NCBI GenBank assembly: GCA_017560285.1
Contig: JAFYOG010000143.1
Coordinates: forward strand, 1 to 11,328
Direction of reading: 5' to 3'
Source: Clostridia bacterium
Lineage (GTDB): Bacteria > Bacillota > Clostridia > Oscillospirales > CAG-382
DNA length: 11,328 nucleotides
The position numbers and the translations under genes were made by a program. The notes below the pieces were generated by a model, which made no database searches, was not told the DNA's origin, and worked only from the letters and a program-made list of their open reading frames with translations. Shown piece by piece: positions 1-8,900 of the stretch; the stretch's first letter is position 1; every line of letters starts with the position of its first letter.

Positions 1-1
1 C

Positions 2-2668
2 GTAAACAAAACCCTTACCAACGCAGGGGGCGAAATTTACCAAGCGGGCGCAAGCGGCTTCCACTTTGTGCTTAAGAACCTTTCCAACGGTCAAACCGTG
101 GCAGAGGCAACCTCTGACGTAAACGGTCAGGCGTTTATCGGTGGTAACCTTAGGTTCACCAAGGACGACATTAACAAAACCTATAATTATACCATTACCG
201 AGGTTAACGACGGCGTTGCGGGTATGACCTACGACAAAAGCGTTTACAACGTAACCATTTCTATAGGCTATAACCCCAGAAACAACACCCTTGTTCCCAC
301 CGTTAAGATCGACGGTATAGCCAAGGCAGAACCCACCGTAACCTTCGGCAACCAATATAAGTTTACCAAGGATAACGGCACCAAGGTGGTTTATATTCCC
401 CTTGATAACCGTCCCGTAAACATCGACAGAGCACAGTATCTTGCACAGGCATCGGGTATAGAGCTTATCGTTCCCGATTTGGAATACTATTCCAATACCC
501 TTAATAACGATGCAGATACCACCACCAACTGCTCTGACCAGGGTAACCCCGAGGAATTGCTTAACTGGTTAAAGACCGACCCCGACGTTCAGTTGGCTAA
601 CAATTTTGTAATTTCCTTGGATATGCTCTTCTCCGGCGGCTTGGTTGGCTCCCGCGCACCCTTCTTCGATACCGACGATTCTATCGCAACACAGGGTAAA
701 GCATTGGGCAGCTATACTCTTTCGGCAAAGGAACAAGAGATTATCGATTATCTGGAAGTACTTTGCGCCGAAAAGAACGTTGTTCTCTTCGACACGGTAA
801 TGCGTCTTGCCTCCACCGTGGGCTATGCCGATTTAGAGAGCGCGATGTACGGCTTCTTGCGTAACCAGTACGCCTTTGCGGCAAGACCTACCCTAAGCGG
901 CAGCAACCTTACCGTAAACAACATTGTAGCTAATTATAAGTACGGCGCTAACGGTCAGCTCCTTTCCACCGACTATACCGATAGTGAAGGTAATTATTAT
1001 CAGTTCGCAGATGCGGCAGACACCTATTTAAGAGCAAGAGAAAGAAAGCTTAGAATAACCGATGCTCTTTACAGCAGAGTTGCAAATACCGCACAGAATT
1101 TGTTTATCGGTGTTGACGACTCTGTTCCCCAATCTACTATCCACAACAACGAAATTAACTATATCAAGACACTTATCGACGGCGATAAATCTATCCTCTT
1201 TGCAGGCGCCGACGAGCTTGGCTTGGTTGGCCTTTCCAACGCTGTAACAAGGTTGCACGGTAATATTACCGTTAACCTTAAGTATTACGGCGGTTACGAA
1301 AACTTTGCCGCAGACGATTACGACTATGAATCCTTGGATAACAGCGTAAGAAAGCATATTACCGCAGTTGGCGGCGTTGTTTCAAGCAATAATAACGGCG
1401 TTATGGATATTTTGGTTCTTACCCGCGACGGTGTAGATCTAAACTCCGGCAGTGCGGATGCTGACGTTGCAAATCTTATTGCACAGCTAAAGACCAACAT
1501 CTATTACGGCGTTCCCACCTGTATTATCGACGGCTCGGGCTATAAGGGCTACGGCAGGCTTGCCGATGCGATACTTGCAATTTCCAATAATTACGGTATT
1601 GCAAACGTACTTGGCTTCTCGGCTTGGAACACCGCGGGTAACGCAATCGGTATATCCCTTGCAAATGCCACGGCTCGTTGCAGCTATCTTGCAAACGTAG
1701 ATAATATCACCACCGATTCCCATTACGGATTCCTAAAGAGCATTACCTATTCTTACGTTAAGGACGATGCTTATAAGAAGGCGGGCGGCGCCAACTGTAA
1801 GGCTTCTCCCTCTTACTTCTATAACAATGCAGAACCTTGGGTTGCAGGTATTAACAATTCCGGTATTATCACCAAGATTGTTAACGGATCCGGTACAACC
1901 GCAGTTGTGGGCGACGTAAGAGTAAGCAACCTTAAGTTCCCCTGGAACCGTAGCTTCGAGGCGGATTTTGATATCGCTATTATCTCTGCGACGGGCGCAA
2001 ATATGATCGCCGGCACCAACAGCGGAATAGAAAACGATTTCAGCGGCGATTGGTGGTGGAGTAATCCCTACGTAGGCACGACAAACGATACCAATACTCA
2101 TCCTTGGTCTATGCTGTATACCACCAACCTTGTAGACGGTGTTTGGACTAACACGTACGTAGATAAAGCTACCGCGCTTAAAAATTGGTACGGTATTAGA
2201 TATCACGTAACCGCAGTTGACGCCAACGGTAAGCCTACGGAATACGAAAATAATAACGCAAGCTCAAGTAACGGTATATTGAATATGCCCTCTATTGAAT
2301 TTGCGACGCCTCGGGATATTGATAAATTAAGAATCAATTTCTTGTTCAAATCCGAATACTCCATCTATTTGCCCGAAAAGGTAGAGGTAACCTTCGTTGA
2401 TGCTAACGGACACCACATCACCAAGGTGGCAGATACGGGTGTTAGAAAAGCGGAAAATGTTTTGGTTTCCGAAGACAGCAACTATTGGTTCACTCTTGAC
2501 GAGGTAGTAGAGGACGTTAAGCTGGTTATGATCCGTCCTTACGCTATGCATCTGAAGGATAAAACCATAAACGGCTATACCTTCCCCATCTACGGTTGGG
2601 CGATGATGGACGAAATAGAGATTTACAGTGCAAGCACTGTTATCGATAACGACGGTTCGGCAAACTAA
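2..2668 (+). CDS. Large surface protein, 3' part: Spy0128-like isopeptide domain, DUF4127 domain, discoidin-like C-terminus (5' end outside window)
   Basis: The frame is open from base 2, so this is the last 888 codons of a longer gene; the first ATG (base 68) lies inside a domain and is not the start. Residues are numbered from base 2. Residues 1-120 resemble the Spy0128/FctA pilin isopeptide-linkage domain: candidate bond-forming Lys3 and Asn117 (FGNQY) with catalytic Glu67 (YTITE). Residues ~128-665 match DUF4127: YIPLDNRPVN (131-140), SLDMLFSGGLVGSR (205-218), FDTVMR (263-268), DD (372-373), DE (404-405), WNTAGN (542-547), PWNR near 647. The many conserved acidic and polar residues look enzymatic, but the family has no function known to me. 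Residues ~670-888 look like an F5/8 type C (galactose-binding-like) domain, with a LVDG motif near the start and a closing MDEIEIY strand. No LPXTG or membrane anchor is seen. The next gene carries a paralogous DUF4127 plus discoidin-like tail. Export is inferred from the domains, because the N-terminus is not visible. Confidence 0.92.
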   Translation, partial: VNKTLTNAGGEIYQAGASGFHFVLKNLSNGQTVAEATSDVNGQAFIGGNLRFTKDDINKTYNYTITEVNDGVAGMTYDKSVYNVTISIGYNPRNNTLVPTVKIDGIAKAEPTVTFGNQYKFTKDNGTKVVYIPLDNRPVNIDRAQYLAQASGIELIVPDLEYYSNTLNNDADTTTNCSDQGNPEELLNWLKTDPDVQLANNFVISLDMLFSGGLVGSRAPFFDTDDSIATQGKALGSYTLSAKEQEIIDYLEVLCAEKNVVLFDTVMRLASTVGYADLESAMYGFLRNQYAFAARPTLSGSNLTVNNIVANYKYGANGQLLSTDYTDSEGNYYQFADAADTYLRARERKLRITDALYSRVANTAQNLFIGVDDSVPQSTIHNNEINYIKTLIDGDKSILFAGADELGLVGLSNAVTRLHGNITVNLKYYGGYENFAADDYDYESLDNSVRKHITAVGGVVSSNNNGVMDILVLTRDGVDLNSGSADADVANLIAQLKTNIYYGVPTCIIDGSGYKGYGRLADAILAISNNYGIANVLGFSAWNTAGNAIGISLANATARCSYLANVDNITTDSHYGFLKSITYSYVKDDAYKKAGGANCKASPSYFYNNAEPWVAGINNSGIITKIVNGSGTTAVVGDVRVSNLKFPWNRSFEADFDIAIISATGANMIAGTNSGIENDFSGDWWWSNPYVGTTNDTNTHPWSMLYTTNLVDGVWTNTYVDKATALKNWYGIRYHVTAVDANGKPTEYENNNASSSNGILNMPSIEFATPRDIDKLRINFLFKSEYSIYLPEKVEVTFVDANGHHITKVADTGVRKAENVLVSEDSNYWFTLDEVVEDVKLVMIRPYAMHLKDKTINGYTFPIYGWAMMDEIEIYSASTVIDNDGSAN

Positions 2669-2678
2669 AAAACAAATC

Positions 2679-2711
2679 AAAAAAGAAAGTCCTTTTTGGG
2701 CTTTCTTTTTT
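2679..2711 (+). terminator. Rho-independent terminator of the first surface-protein gene
   Basis: Ten bases after the TAA, a 14-bp stem (AAAAAAGAAAGTCC pairing with GGGCTTTCTTTTTT, one G-T wobble) closes a TTTTT loop, and the right arm runs into a T tract. The inner GC pairs plus the T-run fit an intrinsic terminator. It separates this gene from the next, which has its own promoter. Confidence 0.88.
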
Positions 2712-2745
2712 TGTTGAAAAATAATTTTTTCAGCATAAAACGCAT

Positions 2746-2780
2746 ATATAGTGTGCTGCGTGCGATAGAGCGCACTATAT
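2746..2780. repeat. Imperfect inverted repeat, 11-bp arms
   Basis: The left arm ATATAGTGTGC (2746-2756) pairs with GCGCACTATAT (2770-2780) across a 13-base spacer, with a single T-G wobble. It lies 67 bases upstream of the -35 box of the giant gene and after the terminator, so it should not be in either mRNA unless there is read-through. It could be an operator or a small dispersed intergenic repeat; no T-run follows, so it is not a terminator. Confidence 0.6.
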
Positions 2781-2847
2781 GGCGGTATAAAACCCAAAAC
2801 GGCGGAAAATACCCAAAAAATACCACAGCGGCTTGCTTTTTTGGGGT
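2781..2847 (+). promoter_or_regulatory. Possible operator cluster: 20-bp imperfect tandem repeat and three ACCC(C)AAAA motifs upstream of the promoter
   Basis: Bases 2781-2800 and 2801-2820 are an imperfect tandem repeat, each beginning GGCGG and ending in ACCCAAAA-like sequence (2792-2799 and 2811-2818). A third, inverted copy (TTTTTTGGGGT, 2837-2847) ends on the first base of the -35 box. The second and third copies also form a perfect 9-bp inverted repeat (2812-2820 with 2837-2845). Two direct copies about two helical turns apart next to a promoter suggest regulator binding sites. This is inference; no regulator is identified and the region is A-rich. Confidence 0.4.
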
Positions 2848-2875
2848 TGACAAAGCAAAAAATATATTGTACACT
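2847..2875 (+). promoter_or_regulatory. Sigma-A promoter of the giant secreted protein gene
   Basis: A perfect -35 TTGACA (2847-2852), a 17-base spacer and a -10 TACACT (2870-2875) predict transcription starting near 2882, giving a leader of about 42 bases. The -35 box is flanked by the inverted ACCCCAAAAAA motif, so a repressor bound there could block it. Confidence 0.7.
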
Positions 2876-2908
2876 AACGCTGTATAGATATCCCCAACGA
2901 TTTACATA

Positions 2909-2926
2909 AAAGGAGAATCCCCCGTG
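2909..2926 (+). promoter_or_regulatory. Ribosome binding site setting a GTG start
   Basis: AAAGGAGA (AGGAG at 2911-2915) lies eight bases before GTG at 2924. This start gives a complete signal peptide. The next in-frame ATG (codon 14) would cut the signal peptide in half and has no such site, so GTG is preferred. Confidence 0.85.
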
Positions 2927-5900
2927 AAAAGACTAACAGCACTACTTCTTACGGCAATAATGGTATTTACTATAATACCTGCGTCGTTTTTGTCTGCTTC
3001 GGCACACGGTACTGGCGTAGGAAAGGACGGTTACGAAAACCTTTCCATCGACAATGCCCCCGGGCAGATTATTCCCTCTACGGTTGACGTAGACGGCAGC
3101 GAAGACGATACCGGTTGGGACCACGATGACTGGCAAACAGTAAACGCAGGTACCGGTATTTGGGACGCTGTATATTATCGCAGCAGTGATTTTAGCTACA
3201 AATACCAGCTGCATTCCGATTATCAGTACCTTTACGGTATTGTTAAGTTGGACATTAACGATATATACAATGGTACCTTGGGTGACATTACCATTTGGCT
3301 TAACAGCGACAGCACTGCAAAGCACTACACTGCAAAGTTAGTGTTCAGCACAAGCAACGTTACCAAAAACGCTGGCACCTTTACCCCCTCTATACATTTT
3401 TATGATGGTACCACCAAAGCGTTCGATACGCTTCCCGCAGGTACCAACACAATCGAAAAATCGCTTTACGCCGTAAGTAACGTAGACGGCGTTATTACCG
3501 TTGAATTCAGATGCCTTACCGAGGTTTTGTGCGGCGAGGCTCAGAAGGCTATGACAGCGTACGTTTCGGTTGCTACCGCATACGAAGGCGGCGCGGTTGT
3601 TCAAAACCTTTACCACCCCCGTTTCGATGCGGAAATCGACGCTTCGGGCATTAATCCTGCTACCGCTTGGCCCGCAAACGCTTCCGAAATTACCCAGCGC
3701 GAAATTTATGCGCTCCCCAATGCAGATTATTCTAAGGTTCTTCCTAACGAAATGGTTATCGACGGTAAGCTGGAAGAAGGCGTTTGGGCGTCCTTTACCA
3801 CCATGTATACCGAAGATAAGGATAGATTCGAATACCGCGACGAGGGTAAGTTTACTCCCGTTGATTTTGGCACGGTTAAATATCACCACAACCTTGTCGG
3901 TTTGTTCAGTAACACAATCACCGGCGAAACCACCAAGGCTAACGCTTTGAACGGCCATACCGATAACGACAACTACACCGACGTTCCTTTTAAATATAAG
4001 TACGATATTCGTTACGACAGCAAATACCTTTACGGTGCGGTTGTTGCTTACGCTGACGTTAACACCTTAAAGCGTGCACAGCCTGACTTGGGAAACGTTA
4101 ACCTTGTTTTAACGGTTAGAACCGGAAAAATGAATTCCGACGGATCGCAGGCGATTAGCAGTACCGTAAAGAATTTGTATATTGCAAATACAACCTCTGT
4201 GGGAATCACGGGCAAAGGAACCAAATATACAATGGGTACCTCTTGGACCACAACCTTCGAGTTCCAGGGCCAAGATGCAAAAAACGCAGGCATAAAGGGT
4301 GGTTCTAACAGAAGAAGCGACTTTTTGGTAGAATATGAATTTTCTATTCCTTTAACAGCGCTTACCGATGACGGCAAAGCTCCCGATGAAGGCGACCTTT
4401 ACGGTTACATTATCAGTGTAAACACCGATAAGTGGACCGTTGGCGGCAACCATCAGAACAACGGATACCTAACTGCGGAACAGAAACAAGGTCATTCCGA
4501 AATGCCTACCAACTCTTCCGGTTGGTCCGGCTGTACATCCTTTGGCAACGTCTTTACAAAGACAAGCGCGGTTAACACCGAAAACTGGGAGGCAGACGGT
4601 AAGTTAGAGGGTGGCAGATGGACTGCTATTTTGGCTGCAGACAACAAGATCGATTACGGCGCACGTAATGCGGCGGATGCAAGCCACCTTATCGGCCCCA
4701 GCGGCGATCCCAGCGTTTACGACAACTACGAAAACAGATCCAACACTAAATTCAGCACCGAACACTTGGCGTACAACCTAATAACCGACGGCGATTATTT
4801 GTACGGTGTTGCATTGATAGAAGATACAAACTGGTCGCCGATTACTGTTGACCCAACAACCGGCAACTATAAAGACGGCCGTTGTATAAATATATGGATA
4901 AACAACGGCGTTGCCCGTTGGCACGACTGGTACGATAACAGACTTGCATTTGGTATTGATGCAAACGGCAACACCATCGTTCATTTGCGTAACCACTATG
5001 CAAATTCCGGCGAATTCTACGGCGGTACCGAAAATATCCTTACCGGTGTTTACAACGCTTATGCAAACGCAGATGACGGTCTTGCAGCGTTAAGAAACCG
5101 TGGTTTTATTATAGCAAATGACGTGATCGGCCTTAGTGACAGTAACAACACTGCCAGCGAAAGCAAAAAGGTTAAGTTTGCCGATAAATGGCTTATGCAC
5201 CCCACCGAAGCAGTAACTACCCAGGGTGTAGAAGCTGTATTAAAAGACGTTGAAGGCAGAGCTAACACCAAGGTTTTGGAATTTAAGGTTCCCTTGGAAA
5301 TGCTTTGCGTTACCGAAAACAACGAATCTCTTACCGGCGTAAACGACTATGCATTTAGTTATGCAGTATCCGTAGGCGGTAACGGCGCAAATGCCGGCGG
5401 CAACAACAGCGAATTTTGCCACCCCATGATGTCCAACCGTAAAATGACCGAAAGCGGCGCCGGTCAGGATGAAGGCGTGCTATACATCGGTTGGGGCTCT
5501 AATGGTCACTGGAGCTCTCAAGAAAGCATAATTGTTGGCACCAACAAACGCTTGACCAACAACGTTCCCGACGGTAAGCTTCAGGAAGCTTATTGGGATA
5601 CCGTTGACGAGCTTATAAAAGTAGACGGCGCGACCGGTGAATGGCAATCGCCCCCCACCGGTGACGACCACGTAGACTATTCTTACCGTGTTTATACGGG
5701 ACGTGAATGGTTGTACGGCGCGGCTGTTATTAACAGCACGGCAACTGCAAATAATACTAAGTTTACTATCTATTTCAACAATAAGGTTACAGGCAGTAAC
5801 GTCTCGAACAAAGCTACCGGTTCTATGGAAATTAAGCTTGACGAGGATATGGAGCCTTACATCACCATCAAGGCAGCCGACGGCAAGACCTATACGTACA

Positions 5901-8900
5901 GCGGCTTTGTAAGCGACGGTAGCGCATTGCACGGCGACGTAGAAAAAGCTATTGTTCCCTTTAACGAAACGCTTTATCGTTACGGGTTAAGCGCAGGCAA
6001 CTATTTGACCGGTACCAAAAATTACGGTTACGCCTCTATGAAGACCATAAACGGCGTTACCTACGTAGAATTTAAGATTAATCTTGATAAATACGTTGTA
6101 GATAACAGCGGCAAAATCCTGTTCCAATACCAACAATCCGACAATGGCGGTAGCAACCAGTGGACTCAGGATAAAAACATCGATGAATTCTATATCGAAC
6201 CCCGCGAAAAGATTGAATACGTTGTTAGCGTAGAACAGGATACCAACGTATTGTTCCACTGCGGCGGCGATGATTACCAGCTTTGGGTAACCGACGTTAA
6301 CCCCGGCAACAGCAACATTGGCAACTGGGGCGGTTACATTATTAACCAGGATATTGCATCCTACGTTAAGCAGGACGGTTGGTCCTACATTTTGATGTGT
6401 CCTACCGAAATCGAAAACGTATATAAGGTTGAAGCTATTAACTGGCTTGGTGTTTACGATGCCTCTACCGAAGCGGCTTGGAACAAATGGCAAAACACCT
6501 ATATTCCCAACCTTCACGACGGCGCAATTCTTTATAAGCTTATCGACGTATCCGGCGCTACTTACCCCGAACATTTGCAGTGGAGCTACAATGCGGGCCA
6601 CGAGCTAACCGGTATGCTTGATAAAATTTTGGACGCAGGCAAATACGTTCGCTTTGCTAACTTTAACCCCGACGGAACCACCTTGGAAGAGGTTGTTACC
6701 CAAATGGGCAACACCGACGTACCTTACGATATGCGCGGTTATGCGACCTTTGCAACCTTCGAACCCTTCGAATTCCCCGGCGCTAACCTAAACGACAAGC
6801 AAAACCACACCACCGCATATCCCGACAATAACTGGACCTTTACAACCGACTATGTTGTTGAACCTCTAAAGAACTTTGCTCCCGAAAACATTACTGTTGA
6901 CGGTTATCTTAACGATACCGGTTGGGATAATAACAAGTGGATTCACGTTTCCAACAACGTAAACGGTAACCTTCAGAACCCCGGTGATAACGTTAACACC
7001 ACCACCGAGTTCGAATACGATTACCAAATCCGTACCGACGGCGAATACGTATATATCGCTGCTCTTATGGACCGTGAAGCTGACTTTGACATTGCATCCA
7101 ACGGTTGGAAATCCAGCCCCCACTTTAGAATTTGGATTCAGAGCCAAGGCGAAGGCTACGATTTTGACGGTAACGGAACTATCACCGACAACGAAAAGTT
7201 TTACGATGCTGTTTCCTTTACCCACTTCTTCGACATTCGTTTGGGCGCCGTAGTTGACCCCAACAACGGCTCCGGTAACATTCAATCCTCTATTGTTGTA
7301 GATAAATATTCCTACACTAAAGAAACCCTTTCCTTTAACCCCTTAAATCCCGGTTGTGACGTACACGAATCCGCACAGGACAGCGTTGCGGTTAAGGATA
7401 ACGGCAACGGCACCTTGACCCTTACCTACCAGGGCGCTACCTTGCGTTTCGGTACCCATACTAACGGCAGGAACTCTTGGTGGCACGCTCCCAACGGCGG
7501 TAACCCCCAAACCACCGGCGAAACCACCACAATGGATATTAACCAGAAATTCGGTCAGAACTCTGTATTCTACGGCGAAAACAAGACCGTATTCGAAAAC
7601 ACATCCGAAGGTAAAGGCAACTCCTACACCTCCGATAGCTGGTACGCTCAGCCCAAGATTACAAAGTACACCTACGGCGAAGAGCACGCAGCATATAACA
7701 CTACTCAAGACGGTAAAAAGACCGTTGTCGAGTTTAAGTTTGCACTTGCAGATATCGGTACCGATAAGGAACACGGCTTTAAGTATTATGTAGAATGTTC
7801 TTCTGTTGGTTCCACTACCTCTAACGCATTCGTTCTTTTCCACCCCCACTACACCGTAGAAGCCGATAACGGCGATAGCGCTTACGGTGGCTACCATTTG
7901 CCTTTCTGGGTATGGGGCGAAAGTGCTTTCTATTGCGATGAACAGTGGTTCTACGATAACGACCTTCTTAACCCCAGAACTCCCGTTGTATCCTTGGGCG
8001 GACAGGTTGTAAACGGCTACAAGAGCGGTACGACCAATTGGTCAAGCGCAGTTCGATTTGGTGTTTTGTATAACGCCGAATATATCGATGATGTTTACGG
8101 CAAGACCGATTGGACAGGCGCCGAGGACATTTATAAAGACGCCACCTATTGGGACGTAAAGGAAATCGGTATGCTTGTTGGTGTTTCTCAGCGTTTGCAG
8201 CTTAAAGGCACCGACGTAGAGCTTTATACCGATACAAAATATGCAAATTATGCGGATTCCGACAGTATTATCCACCGCGTAAACGATACCAATATGGCGG
8301 ACTACTCCTCGTATATTTATTATGCGGTTGTTAACACCTCCGCCCACGAGGATGACGAGCTTACCTTCCGCGGCGTAGTTGAATATTATCCTTACGACGA
8401 TATCTATTACGACCACGATATCCCCACGAAGCTTCCGAACGATCAGCCCGGTCACTCCTTCCGTCCCACCTACTATTCGCATGCACTTACCCGTAGCTTT
8501 AATATGATAGCCAAGGGTTATCAGACCTACGGTAACAGCGCAAATATGCCCGGCTTGGAAAAGCCTATCGTTCAGATTGATAAGGTAGAAAACGCAAACG
8601 GCATAAAGGTTGCCTACATTCCTTTGGATAACCGTCCCGTTAACTATCAGCGTGTTCAGTACCTTGCACAGTCGGTTGGTATCGATTTGTTAATGCCTCC
8701 CGAAGAATTGTTCAAAAACACCTCGGACAACGACGGCAACGGCACCGCTAACGGCATTGATTCCGATTCCGGTAACCCCTTGCAGTTGTTGAACTGGCTT
8801 AAGAACGAGGCTTCTGCCGCAAGCTATTATGTGCTATCCTTGGATATGCTCTTCTCCGGCGGTCTTGTAGGCTCCCGTGCGGCCGAGGTTGACCCCGATT

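Noticed and set aside
68..70. ATG at base 68 as the start of the first protein
   Set aside because: The frame is open back to base 2, and the residues before it (including the candidate isopeptide Lys) belong to the same domain; the real start is outside the window.
2812..2845. CCCAAAAAA...TTTTTTGGG hairpin as a second terminator
   Set aside because: The 3' arm ends in G residues rather than a T-run and sits upstream of the -35 box, so an operator-like or chance inverted repeat is more likely.
2696..2887. A 63-codon + strand frame in the intergenic region
   Set aside because: It starts inside the terminator hairpin, has no ribosome binding site, runs through the promoter and its translation looks like translated AT-rich DNA.
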